31,495 nucleotides of DNA. It comes from Treponema sp. UBA4326 (GTDB lineage: Bacteria > Spirochaetota > Spirochaetia > Treponematales > Treponemataceae). Where the stretch lies: the NCBI GenBank assembly GCA_002393835.1, contig DGTW01000295.1, forward strand, positions 1 to 31,495. Direction: 5' to 3'. Positions 7,357-15,014 of this stretch are shown here, piece by piece; the first letter of the stretch is position 1, and each line of letters begins with the position of its first letter. Below the pieces are notes generated by a model that was given only the letters and a program-made list of their open reading frames with translations, did no database searches and was not told the origin of the DNA. Made by a program: the position numbers and the translations under genes.

Positions 7357-8238
7357 TTACCCATTCGTTGCCTTAATAATCTCATTCACATTCCCGATGA
7401 TTGCTCTTGCAATCTCAGGCTTGTTCATGGTGTAGATGTGGATTCCTCGCACGCCGTTTGAAATCAGGTCGATAATCTGGTCTGTGGCGTAGGCGATTCC
7501 GGCCTGCATCATGGCTTCCGGGCTGTTTCGGAAGCGGTCGCAGATTGCAAGGAGCTTTCGTGGAATGTAGGCGTTTGACAAATCTACCATTCGGCTTACC
7601 TGATTGGCGTTCGTTATCGGCATGATTCCTGCCAGAACGGGAACATGAATCCCTGCTGCCTGCAGGCGGTAGAGGAAGGAATAGAGCATGTCGTTGTCGA
7701 AGAACATCTGTGTGGTCAGAAAATCAACTCCGGCATCGACTTTGTGCTTTAAATTTTCAATATCGGTTTCCCGGCTTGCGCTCTCAGGGTGTCCTTCCGG
7801 GTAGCAGGCTCCACCCACGCAAAATCCCTCTTTTTTGAGCAGGCTTACCAAATCAGAGGCATGGCAGAATCCTGACGGGAAGACATTTTCACCGGTGACG
7901 GCATCTTTTGGGAAGTCACCCCGCAATGCAAGCACATTCGAGATATTTTTTGCTTTGAGATTGCTGATTATGCTGTTCAGTGCCTCGCTTGTTGAGCGCA
8001 CGCAGGTGAGATGGGCCAGGGCAGCTGTTCCCTGAGCTTCGATTGCCTGGGCAATGTCGGCTGTGTAGCCCTGGGTTGTGCCACCGGCACCAAAAGTGAC
8101 GGAAATAAAATCTGGATTAAGTTCTGTAAGCGAAACTGCTGTATTCTTGATTGATTCAAGAGCGTCCTGTTTTTTTGGCGGAAAAACCTCAAAAGAAAGC
8201 GTGACTTTTTTCTTGTTCAGTATGTCTATGATTTTCAT
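7357..8238 (-). CDS. metF: 5,10-methylenetetrahydrofolate reductase
   Basis: MetF is a flavoenzyme reducing 5,10-methylene-THF to 5-methyl-THF for methionine synthesis. At 293 aa it has the normal bacterial length. Visible family motifs are SFEVFPPK with the catalytic Glu (residue 17), SVTFGAGGTT, ALRGDFP with the conserved Asp that contacts flavin, and GVDFLTTQMFFD. There is no Shine-Dalgarno: the -10 TATAAT (8252-8247) ends 8 nt before ATG, which suggests a leaderless message. Two other folate genes in the window (folD, folE2) are far away on the other strand, so there is no operon link. Very secure. Confidence 0.95.
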   Translation of the reverse strand: MKIIDILNKKKVTLSFEVFPPKKQDALESIKNTAVSLTELNPDFISVTFGAGGTTQGYTADIAQAIEAQGTAALAHLTCVRSTSEALNSIISNLKAKNISNVLALRGDFPKDAVTGENVFPSGFCHASDLVSLLKKEGFCVGGACYPEGHPESASRETDIENLKHKVDAGVDFLTTQMFFDNDMLYSFLYRLQAAGIHVPVLAGIMPITNANQVSRMVDLSNAYIPRKLLAICDRFRNSPEAMMQAGIAYATDQIIDLISNGVRGIHIYTMNKPEIARAIIGNVNEIIKATNG

Positions 8239-8270
8239 ATAGGGAAATTATAATGAATAAGAAAGAAAAA

Positions 8271-8357
8271 AACCACAGATTGCACAGATGTCACAGGGGC
8301 TCCCCTAGGAAGCCGGTCGCACCCTCCCACTGAGGGCTTTCCCCCTCCGCAAAACTC
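8271..8357. repeat. CACAGATT-type tandem repeat and GC-rich spacer
   Basis: The stretch begins with about ten-base units containing CACAGA (CCACAGATTG, CACAGATGT, CACAGG), the same class as at 14217-14244 and, translated, within rarA at 18577-18606. It continues into a C/G-rich stretch with GGGGCTCCCCTAGG. It lies between metF and the NFACT gene, both on the minus strand. No gene is seen here. Confidence 0.55.
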
Positions 8358-8358
8358 C

Positions 8359-9897
8359 CTAATCTGTACTTATCCCTGACAAGATTTTCCGGATCTTTCC
8401 ATCGTCCAGCTTTATGAACAAATTTTTCTCGTTTGTAGGCAAAACTGTTCCTTTAGGCGCATTTTTTGCCCGTCTCAAATGCTTTACCTGAGTGTAATAC
8501 AAGTCTGCACTGCCGTTTTTCCGGGCCTTTGAGAAGTAGACTGCAAGATTCCCGGCCGCAAGCAGAATTTCCAGAGGAACGGTTTTTCCGGGGCGGTTTT
8601 TGATAAAGACATAGCCTCCGTGATAGTCACGCACATGAAGCCACATATCCGCTCCCTTGACCGTGTGGCGGAGCAAATCATCATTTTCGCTTGCGTCACG
8701 CCCAACGATAATCTGCCAGCCGTCGATAAAGAAATCAAGGCCAGGGTGAGCTTTCTTTTCCTGCTGCTTGGGTTTTTGTGTTTTACGAAGAACCTGTTCC
8801 AGCTTAATCGGGTTCTTTTCGGCCACGATTTTTGCATATTGGGCATCAAGCTCTGCAATGGCTTTTTCGGCGGCTTCAATGTCGAAGTCGAGGTTTTCTA
8901 AGCCGCTGGTCTGTTTTTTGTAGGTCTCGTAGTAAGAAGCGGCATTTTCCTGGGCTGATTTTTTTGGATCAATTTTTATGCTGATTTTTTTGCCCGTGTC
9001 ATAGTCCTCACATTCCAGGAAAGAGGAGCTTCCGTCAATCTGGTAGCCGAAAGCAAGAATCAGGTCGCCCTGATGTTTGTATTGACCTGCATTTCGAAAA
9101 GTTTCCCGCTTTTCTTTAAGGCGGTCGAGGGCGGCGACTTGACGGCTTTTGTGGGATTGGTACCACTTTTCGGCCTGCTCCAAAAGACTTTCCAGGGAAG
9201 TTTGGGCGGCATTCTCTGAATAAAATAAATCAACTTTCTCGCTGTAAGTTGGATTTGGATAATCAGGATGTTTCTCTGCGTAGTCTGCGGCAATTTCTTC
9301 AAAGTCACGCACTGGAAATTTTTCGCTCAAAGCGGAAAGTTCTGCCTGACTCAGTTTTTTTTCTTCCGGCAAGACGAGCTTTTCACCGGTCTTTTCGCCT
9401 TTGCCCGGTCTTCTGTAAAATGAGTCCAAAATCATATCATCTTTGTCACACAAGAAAATATTTCCTGCGTTGGACCACAATCTTATGTAAAGGGAGAAAA
9501 ATTCGTCTTCACCCTCGTCCTGAATGGATTTTGCTTTTTTTGCGGCGTGTTCCTGGGCTTGTGGCATTACATAAATTGCCCCGGCCTTTTCAAGCTCCAG
9601 TTTGATGACCCGCTCTTTTCCCAGCTGACAGCAAGAAAGAATCCTCGCGCCTTTGATTTTTGATTTTAGCATTTCCTGAAAGCGCAGAGGCTTTTCGTTT
9701 TTGGTGATTTTCCGCCTTGTCTCACAGATTCGGCAGGCTCCGCCTTCAAGAGAGATAAAAAGCGTTTTTGGCTTGCCCGGCTTGTATGTGTAGATTGCAA
9801 TGGAATTGTAATTGGGTTGAACGACTTCCTGAACAAATCCGCCGGTCAAATCGAGTTCTGAGAGAATCAAATCTATTTCGTTACAGTTAAGAGACAT
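8359..9897 (-). CDS. NFACT-family protein (RqcH-like)
   Basis: A 512-aa protein of the NFACT family (FbpA/Tae2/RqcH), which binds the 50S subunit with peptidyl-tRNA and recruits tRNA-Ala to add alanine tails to stalled chains in ribosome quality control. The N-terminal NFACT-N domain is followed by a charged coiled-coil middle (about 265-370). A clear NFACT-R domain lies about 385-500 (DFFIDGWQIIVGRDASENDDLLR, then GADMWLHVRDYHGGYVFIKN). In RqcH an Asp-Arg pair in the N-terminal domain is needed for tailing; at the likely position (LGKERVIKLEL) this protein has Glu95-Arg96. This alignment was made by eye. The start has only a weak AGGA. Family sure; tailing activity not certain. Confidence 0.92.
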   Translation of the reverse strand: MSLNCNEIDLILSELDLTGGFVQEVVQPNYNSIAIYTYKPGKPKTLFISLEGGACRICETRRKITKNEKPLRFQEMLKSKIKGARILSCCQLGKERVIKLELEKAGAIYVMPQAQEHAAKKAKSIQDEGEDEFFSLYIRLWSNAGNIFLCDKDDMILDSFYRRPGKGEKTGEKLVLPEEKKLSQAELSALSEKFPVRDFEEIAADYAEKHPDYPNPTYSEKVDLFYSENAAQTSLESLLEQAEKWYQSHKSRQVAALDRLKEKRETFRNAGQYKHQGDLILAFGYQIDGSSSFLECEDYDTGKKISIKIDPKKSAQENAASYYETYKKQTSGLENLDFDIEAAEKAIAELDAQYAKIVAEKNPIKLEQVLRKTQKPKQQEKKAHPGLDFFIDGWQIIVGRDASENDDLLRHTVKGADMWLHVRDYHGGYVFIKNRPGKTVPLEILLAAGNLAVYFSKARKNGSADLYYTQVKHLRRAKNAPKGTVLPTNEKNLFIKLDDGKIRKILSGISTD

Positions 9898-9949
9898 TTT
9901 TAATCCTGTTTTACTTGCAAATCTTCTATAATAATACTACATTTTCTCC

Positions 9950-10597
9950 ATGAAGAAAATAATTTCCCTTCTTTTGCTTTTTTTCTGCATTTTTTCTGCA
10001 AGTGCAATGTCTGACACTTCCGACCGTTCCTTCTGCTTTGGCTTTTCTTTTCCTTACATGCGCCACGATTACAAAACTGACGATATGGGTACCGTAACTC
10101 TAAATGGAATCGGCATCAATTTGAATTACCGCAACATGCGCGATACGATGAAAATCGGCCTTTTGATTGATGCCGACATATTTATGCCTTTTTCAAAAAC
10201 CGTTGCCCTTGATAAAGACACAATGACAACTACAAAATTTTCTGAATATGAATATTTCTTTGGAATTGATGCCCTTGTCGGAATTTATACGGCTCTTTTT
10301 CGCAGTGGCAATTGGACAATTCCTGCGGGCCTTGGCTTTCATATTGAAGGCTTCACCAGCAAGCAGAAATCCGACGACATCATCATAAAAGAATCTGTCT
10401 ACAGCCTGGGACTTGGAGCCTGGATTAATGTTGAGGCAAATCTGACAAAAAATTTCGGCATGTTCCTTGGAACCAAGGTGATTTATGATTTTTATTACAA
10501 GCTGAATTACACAGCCAAAATCACAGAAATCGAGGATGGAACTTGCAACTGCTTTTCTGTGATTCCGGCAATAGGTTTTGTCTGGCGTTTTTATTAG
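9950..10597 (+). CDS. Probable outer-membrane beta-barrel protein
   Basis: A 215-aa protein with a clear signal peptide (MKK, then IISLLLLFFCIFSASA). The remainder has alternating polar and hydrophobic residues with many aromatic ends and closes with VIPAIGFVWRFY, a terminal aromatic typical of outer-membrane strands. No specific family is recognised. It is divergent from the NFACT gene, and its stop overlaps the stop of the convergent PfkB gene by 2 nt (10594-10597). TATAAT at 9927-9932 gives a short leader with no Shine-Dalgarno. Role unknown. Confidence 0.75.
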   Translation: MKKIISLLLLFFCIFSASAMSDTSDRSFCFGFSFPYMRHDYKTDDMGTVTLNGIGINLNYRNMRDTMKIGLLIDADIFMPFSKTVALDKDTMTTTKFSEYEYFFGIDALVGIYTALFRSGNWTIPAGLGFHIEGFTSKQKSDDIIIKESVYSLGLGAWINVEANLTKNFGMFLGTKVIYDFYYKLNYTAKITEIEDGTCNCFSVIPAIGFVWRFY

Positions 10598-11505
10598 ATC
10601 TTAATGGAGCCAGGAACGACGGACTGAGCATTGAGTGCAGCACAACGGTTTCCTTCTTTGAGTGCTTCTTCAATATTTTTGTTTTTTAAGTATTCATGCA
10701 AAAAGCCTGCTGAGAAAGCGTCTCCGCAAGCCGTTACATTGGTGACGTTGATCTTTTCTGATTTGCATCGGTATGCCTTGCCTTTTTCGGCTGCAATCGT
10801 GTCTTTTTCGCCCCGAGTAACGACAATTATGTTCTGTAATTCGACGCTCTTGCTGACGATTGCCTTTTCAAGCTCTTCTTCGCTGAGATTTGAGCCGCCA
10901 AATGTCTCATAGAATTCTTCTTCGTTAATTTTAATGATTTGTGGAACACAAATTTCCAGAGTATCCAGTAAATCCTTGCCTCGGAAATCAGCAAGAACGA
11001 TTTTTCCGGCCTTTTGAGCGACTTCGCAAATTCGTAAGCAAAGGTTTGCAGACCAAGCTGCAGGGCGGCTTCCGGCAAACAAGAGGGCATCGTAAGTTGA
11101 CATGTATTCCCGGGCAGTCTCAATGAATTCCATTTCGGCTTCTGCTCCCGCAATGTGAGCCAAATTAACCGGCTCGTCAGGAATGATTTCTGTTGTGCTT
11201 GATTTTTCGCCATCTAAAAGAGTCCAACATTCTCTGGTACTTCCTTCGATATAAACCGGGTGAACATATAAATCGTTGTCACGAGAGGCGAGAACAAGAA
11301 AGTGCTCTGCGTTTGCGTTTCCAACAGGACAAAGTGCGGTCGAACATCCAGGTTCAAGCTGGCTCAAAACCCTTGCAGAATTTATGGCCTTTCCGCTTGC
11401 ATCTTCACGCCAATCTTGCGTGCGATTAACGCTGTTTACTGAAAATGACTTAAATTTAATTGTTCGCTGGATAGTTGCGCTCAGGCAGACACAAAGAATC
11501 TTCAT
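10594..11505 (-). CDS. PfkB-family sugar kinase (1-phosphofructokinase-like)
   Basis: A 303-aa ribokinase/PfkB-fold kinase. The C-terminal signature TACGDAFSAGFL (about residues 257-268) holds the catalytic Asp and anion hole. The N-terminal motif has DASGKAINSARVLSQL, resembling the GGKGxN-type motif of hexose-phosphate kinases such as FruK/LacC, although the usual GG is changed to SG here. The substrate is probably a sugar phosphate but cannot be fixed from sequence. It is a single gene with no adjacent PTS genes. No clear Shine-Dalgarno is seen, and TAATAT lies 9 nt before the ATG. Confidence 0.85.
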   Translation of the reverse strand: MKILCVCLSATIQRTIKFKSFSVNSVNRTQDWREDASGKAINSARVLSQLEPGCSTALCPVGNANAEHFLVLASRDNDLYVHPVYIEGSTRECWTLLDGEKSSTTEIIPDEPVNLAHIAGAEAEMEFIETAREYMSTYDALLFAGSRPAAWSANLCLRICEVAQKAGKIVLADFRGKDLLDTLEICVPQIIKINEEEFYETFGGSNLSEEELEKAIVSKSVELQNIIVVTRGEKDTIAAEKGKAYRCKSEKINVTNVTACGDAFSAGFLHEYLKNKNIEEALKEGNRCAALNAQSVVPGSIKI

Positions 11506-11578
11506 ACTAAAATCATATTAAATTTTCGTTAATATTACAATAAAGCGAGCTACCAGAAAAAGATTCGCCGACAATAAT

Positions 11579-12001
11579 TTAGCCCAGCATTTTGTATAAA
11601 ATTCCGTAAAGAGTTTTGGCTTCATCGGCACTAATGCTCAGGCATTTTCCGATTTCACCAGGCACGGAAAGAGCCTTTTCACGGAGTTCTTCGCCTTTTT
11701 TGGAAATAGTGACCGTTACGACACGCTCATCGTTTTTGTCCCGGTTTCGAGAGAGCAGTCCTTTTTCTTCCATTGCTTTGAGGAGGGGGGAAAGTGTTCC
11801 CGTATCCAGATAAAGGCACTTGCCCAATTCGCCGACATTAAGCGTCTTTTTTTCCCACATGACCATCATAACGATGTACTGGGTGTAAGTGAGGTCGATT
11901 TTTTTAAGAATGGGGGTGTATTTCCGCATGATTTCACGGCTGGCTGCGTAAAGAGGAAAGCAAAGCTGGTTTTCAAGTTTTAAGCAATCGTAATTTTCCA
12001 T
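11579..12001 (-). CDS. ohrR: OhrR-type MarR-family peroxide sensor
   Basis: A 140-aa winged-helix MarR protein. C14 (LCFPLYAASR), Y28 and Y39 match in identity and spacing the sensing Cys15 and its partners Tyr29 and Tyr40 in Bacillus subtilis OhrR. Oxidation of that Cys by organic peroxide releases the DNA. The recognition helix lies in LDTGTLSPLLKAMEEKGLL, followed by the wing with R-x-R-D-x-x-D-E-R. The start is supported by TAGGAG 7 nt upstream. No matching operator is seen in front of this gene. A pair of strong MarR-type dyads lies in the gpx promoter 2.9 kb away, which is its likely target. It has no ohr gene beside it in this window. Confidence 0.88.
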   Translation of the reverse strand: MENYDCLKLENQLCFPLYAASREIMRKYTPILKKIDLTYTQYIVMMVMWEKKTLNVGELGKCLYLDTGTLSPLLKAMEEKGLLSRNRDKNDERVVTVTISKKGEELREKALSVPGEIGKCLSISADEAKTLYGILYKMLG

Positions 12002-12041
12002 ATCGTACTCCTATATTTTAAGCAAAATTTAAGCGCAATCA

Positions 12042-12123
12042 AGTGGCTACCGCTGTTCCGCAGCTTGCTAACGCGCGGTCGTCCGCTACGCTTCCGACTG
12101 GCTTCGCCACTGCTCCATAGCGG
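12042..12123. repeat. GC-rich nested palindromic repeat
   Basis: The spacer between the CDF gene and ohrR holds nested inverted repeats. AGTGGC (12042-12047) pairs with GCCACT (12106-12111), and CCGCT (12050-12054) with AGCGG (12119-12123). Smaller hairpins such as GCTG/CAGC lie inside. The G+C content is far above that of the surroundings. It contains GGCTTCGCC, the reverse of the GGCGAAGCC core found at 26766-26829, so both belong to one repeat family. No coding capacity of note. Confidence 0.55.
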
Positions 12124-12131
12124 GCGCGGCA

Positions 12132-13247
12132 TTAATCAGATATATCGAAGTCGAACTGCACTTGCACATCATAATCCGGGAAAGCTTCTTTTACATCGTT
12201 TACGACATGTTCATACATTACTTTCATGTTAGGTGAATCAAAAGAAATTACCAGATCGAAACGCATTAGTTTTTCAACTTCATCAACAAAAAAACCGTGC
12301 ATCTGAAGGATGTCTTTGTGTTCATGGACGATTTTTGAAACTTTGGAGCGGATTTCTGCGGCCGAATTTTGCTTTGTATTCACGCTGTAGATTCCGACGG
12401 CCGCCATGATTATGCTGTGACTCTTGTACACTGCATCTGAAATTCTGCGGGTTACCTGGTCAATTTTGTCTGCTGTCCATGTGTCTGGAACTTCAATGTG
12501 AACGGAGCCTATGTGCTTGTCCGGGCCGTAGTTGTTGAGAACCAGGTCAAAGACACCCCGAATTTCAGGATCCACAGAAGAAACAGTTCTCTTGATTGCA
12601 TGGGCGATTTTTGCGTCCACACGCTCGCCAAGAATCTTGCTCAGTGTTTCCCTGAGTGTTTCCACACCTGATTTTATGATTGCCAGAGAAATTATGACAC
12701 CAAGGTAGGCTTCCAGGGAAATATGGAAAATCAAAAAAACAGCCGCCGCTACAAGTGTGGAAGCCGAGATTATTGAATCCATTAGTGCATCCTGACCGCT
12801 GGCTACAAGGGAATCTGAATTTACTTTTTTGCCGGCAGCCTTTACGAAAAGCCCCAGCAAAATTTTTACGACAACAGCCGAGCCTACGATAAGCAGGGCC
12901 GAATTGGTGTAGTCCGGCTGACTTGGGCTGATAATTTTTTTGATTGACTCAATTAAAGCCGTTAAACCCGCATAAATGATGATTATTGCGATTACTAGAG
13001 CAGAAAGGTATTCTGCCCGGCCGTGACCAAATGGATGCCGCTTGTCGGCTGGCTTTCCTGCCAGCTTTGTACCGATAATCGTGACTACAGACGACAGGGC
13101 ATCCGTAAGGTTGTTCACCGCATCCAAAATGATTGCGATGGAGTTTGAAAGAAGGCCTACAAGTGCTTTAAACGAAGCGAGGGCAATATTCGCTAAAATA
13201 CCGATTACGCTGGTACGAACGATTATTTTTTCACGATTTGCAGTCAT
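12132..13247 (-). CDS. Cation diffusion facilitator, probably manganese-type
   Basis: A 371-aa CDF transporter that exports divalent metal in exchange for protons. There are six predicted membrane helices in residues about 10-205, then a cytoplasmic ferredoxin-like domain (about 210-300) and an extra C-terminal segment that may be a second such domain, making it longer than the ~300-aa norm. The transport site reads N45-x3-D49 in helix 2 and D153-x3-D157 in helix 5. E. coli FieF/YiiP has D45, D49, H153, D157; loss of the His and an N/D-D-D-D site is the pattern of Mn-CDFs. Conserved HPFGHGRAEYLS follows helix 2. A GTGAGG lies upstream of ATG. It sits among peroxide-defence genes. Metal choice is inference. 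Confidence 0.92.
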   Translation of the reverse strand: MTANREKIIVRTSVIGILANIALASFKALVGLLSNSIAIILDAVNNLTDALSSVVTIIGTKLAGKPADKRHPFGHGRAEYLSALVIAIIIIYAGLTALIESIKKIISPSQPDYTNSALLIVGSAVVVKILLGLFVKAAGKKVNSDSLVASGQDALMDSIISASTLVAAAVFLIFHISLEAYLGVIISLAIIKSGVETLRETLSKILGERVDAKIAHAIKRTVSSVDPEIRGVFDLVLNNYGPDKHIGSVHIEVPDTWTADKIDQVTRRISDAVYKSHSIIMAAVGIYSVNTKQNSAAEIRSKVSKIVHEHKDILQMHGFFVDEVEKLMRFDLVISFDSPNMKVMYEHVVNDVKEAFPDYDVQVQFDFDISD

Positions 13248-13275
13248 AAAAAAACCTCACTTCGTAAAATTATAA

Positions 13276-14193
13276 CTATTTTTTAAGATTACGGATATAG
13301 TCTACAGCACTTAAACCTGCAATTCCGCCTTCATAAACGGCCTTGCAGACCTGCAAGAGGCCTCCGTTGGCATTTCCGCAAGAGAAAATTCCAGGCGCAT
13401 TGGTTGCCATTTTTTCGTTTGCGGCGATGGAGTCTCCCTTTAGCATAAGACCGAGCTTTTTTGCAAAGTCGGCTGCGCCTGCAGAGCCAAGTGCCACAAA
13501 TACGCCGTCGAGAGAGAGCGTTTCGCCATCAGCAAATGTCACGCCGCCGACTTTTGTATTTTCTGCGTTTGGAATGACTTTCGTGACTTTACGGCTGTCG
13601 ATTTTGATTTTTTCGGATATTGACGAGTCAGCTTCTACAGCCGCCTTGACTTCAGCATCGTCCTTTCCGTCAGTGAGAATCGTGACGCTCTCTGCTATGT
13701 GGGCCAGATGGCTTGCCTCTGCTACGGCAAAAGTTCCATTACCGATTACGGCGACATTCTTTTTGCGGTAGAAGAATCCGTCACAAACCGCACAGTAAGA
13801 AACGCCCTTTCCCTCAAAGTCAATGATTCCCTCGATTGCAGGACGGAGCTTTTTATTCCCTGTTGCAAGAATGATTGCCGGGGCCGTAAGCTCTTTGTCT
13901 CCGGCTTTTACCGAATACTGGGTCTGGGGTGGGGGAGCAAGCATTTCAATGTGGGTTACTTCAGCTTCGATTACCTCAATGTCGAGGTTCTTTGCCTGCT
14001 GAATGCCGTTTTTGTAGAGGTCTGGCCCAGTAATTCCTTCTGGAAAGCCGTAGTAATTGTCGATTTTGTGAGCCTTATCCAGCTGGCTTTCTCCTGAGTA
14101 GATGACAGCTACATTGAGATTTGCCCGCTTTGCGTAAAGTGAGGCAGAAATTCCTGCCGGTCCTGCGCCGATTATAATTAAGTCGTATGTCAT
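13276..14193 (-). CDS. trxB: Thioredoxin reductase-like flavoprotein lacking the NADPH-phosphate motif
   Basis: A 305-aa low-Mr thioredoxin-reductase fold. The FAD motif is GAGPAGISASLYA (residues 10-22). The redox disulfide CAVC is at 134-137, followed by DGFFYRKK. The second dinucleotide site reads GNGTFAVAEA (151-160). The HRRxxxR motif that NADPH-dependent enzymes use to hold the 2'-phosphate is replaced by LTDGKDD. The C-terminal FAD motif is also altered (CGNANGGLLQV). This pattern recalls pyridine-nucleotide-independent, ferredoxin-linked enzymes (FFTR) known from clostridia, but the GxGxxA-like turn is retained. The start has AAAGGAGC upstream. It lies 108 bp downstream of gpx on the same strand and probably supplies it with reducing power through thioredoxin. 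Confidence 0.88.
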   Translation of the reverse strand: MTYDLIIIGAGPAGISASLYAKRANLNVAVIYSGESQLDKAHKIDNYYGFPEGITGPDLYKNGIQQAKNLDIEVIEAEVTHIEMLAPPPQTQYSVKAGDKELTAPAIILATGNKKLRPAIEGIIDFEGKGVSYCAVCDGFFYRKKNVAVIGNGTFAVAEASHLAHIAESVTILTDGKDDAEVKAAVEADSSISEKIKIDSRKVTKVIPNAENTKVGGVTFADGETLSLDGVFVALGSAGAADFAKKLGLMLKGDSIAANEKMATNAPGIFSCGNANGGLLQVCKAVYEGGIAGLSAVDYIRNLKK

Positions 14194-14216
14194 AAACTTG
14201 CTCCTTTAGCCTCTCA

Positions 14217-14290
14217 CAGAGTACACAGAGGTCACAGAGAAAATCTTTTATAAAAATATCTCTGTGTTCTCTAAAGCTCCGTGAGGAATT
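14217..14290. repeat. CACAGAG-type tandem repeat with possible terminator hairpin
   Basis: Units of about nine bases (CACAGAGTA, CACAGAGGT, CACAGAGAA) start at 14217 and are followed by an A/T-rich loop and TCTCTGTGT, which can pair back to ACACAGAG. It lies between gpx and trxB, both on the minus strand. It may reduce read-through or be a neutral member of the CACAGA repeat class also seen at 8271 and in rarA. Confidence 0.5.
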
Positions 14291-14301
14291 TTCTAATTAT
14301 T

Positions 14302-14841
14302 CTACAACAGCTTCTCGATTTTATCTGCGATTTTTTCTGGCTCAACTGTTGATTCAAATCGCTCAACCACATTTCCTTCTCGGTCAACCAGGAATTTTGT
14401 GAAATTCCACTTGATATTGGAATTCTTTTTGTAATTTTTGTCCATAAGGCAGGCGAAAAGACGCATGAAAAGTCCCTTGCAGCCTGTGAAACCCGCGAAA
14501 GATTTCTGGCTCTTGAGGAATGTGTAGAGGGGGCTTTCATTTGCACCGTTGACTTCGATTTTTTTGAAGTTGTCGAAACTTGTCTTGTATTTCAGCTGGC
14601 AGAATTCGTGAATTTCTTCGTCGTTACCAGGAGCCTGATGGCCGAACTGGTCGCATGGAAAGTCGAGGATTTCCAGTCCTTTGTCGTGATATTTCTGATA
14701 AAGCTCTTCCAGACCCTTGTACTGCGGGGTGAAGCCACAGCCTGTAGCCGTGTTGACGATGAGCAAAACTTTGCCCTTAAAATCTGCCATTGAAACTTCG
14801 TTTCCCTTTCTGTCCAAAACTTTGTAATCATAAATCGCCAT
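14302..14841 (-). CDS. gpx: Cysteine-type glutathione peroxidase family enzyme, likely thioredoxin-dependent
   Basis: A 179-aa Gpx-fold thiol peroxidase that reduces hydrogen or lipid peroxides. The catalytic residue is Cys35 (TATGCGFTPQY; codon TGT, not the UGA selenocysteine found in some spirochaete homologues). The catalytic site is completed by Gln69 (GHQAPGN) and Trp145-Asn146 (KWNFTKFLVD). Cys81 in IHEFCQLKY has the same spacing from Cys35 as the C36/C82 pair of yeast Gpx3, where a disulfide forms that is reduced by thioredoxin, so thioredoxin is the likely donor here too. The start follows AAGGAG. It is driven by a consensus promoter overlapped by two MarR-type dyads, hence probably induced by peroxide, and it is followed by trxB. 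Confidence 0.93.
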   Translation of the reverse strand: MAIYDYKVLDRKGNEVSMADFKGKVLLIVNTATGCGFTPQYKGLEELYQKYHDKGLEILDFPCDQFGHQAPGNDEEIHEFCQLKYKTSFDNFKKIEVNGANESPLYTFLKSQKSFAGFTGCKGLFMRLFACLMDKNYKKNSNIKWNFTKFLVDREGNVVERFESTVEPEKIADKIEKLL

Positions 14842-14892
14842 AGTTTTCTCCTTAAAAACTCTGCGGTAGACCGCTGTTTATTCCATTGATAA

Positions 14893-14948
14893 TAAGTTGT
14901 ATTCAACTTAACTGTGTAAAATATATTGCATACAACTTAATTTGTCAA
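14893..14948 (-). promoter_or_regulatory. gpx promoter with two OhrR/MarR-type operators
   Basis: Reading the minus strand, TTGACA (14948-14943), a 17-bp spacer and TATATT (14925-14920) make a near-consensus sigma-70 promoter. Operator O1 is TAAGTTG, 4 nt, CAACTTA (14893-14910; perfect 7-bp arms), at about +2 to +19. Operator O2 (14922-14939) keeps CAACTTA with a 5/7 left arm and lies between -35 and -10. Their centres are 29 bp apart. Both have a TTG-N4-CAA core like known OhrR sites. Binding would block polymerase; OhrR at 11579-12001 is the obvious repressor. Confidence 0.8.
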
Positions 14949-14970
14949 TAGAGAATAGCGATTTTAGGCA

Positions 14971-15004
14971 AAAAAAATTACCCCGCTAAAGGCTGGCGGG
15001 GTAA
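14971..15004 (-). terminator. Rho-independent terminator of the chemoreceptor gene
   Basis: On the minus strand the 9-bp stem TTACCCCGC/GCGGGGTAA (14978-14986 and 14996-15004) is followed by a run of seven T (plus-strand A at 14971-14977). It starts 10 bp past the MCP stop codon and insulates it from the gpx promoter. Confidence 0.9.
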
Positions 15005-15014
15005 GGAAAATTGC

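Noticed and set aside
12002..12040. OhrR self-operator in front of ohrR
   Set aside because: The sequence has TTAAA-type repeats but no TTG-N4-CAA core like the gpx operators.
14302..14841. Selenoprotein Gpx
   Set aside because: The catalytic codon is TGT and no in-frame TGA occurs at that site.
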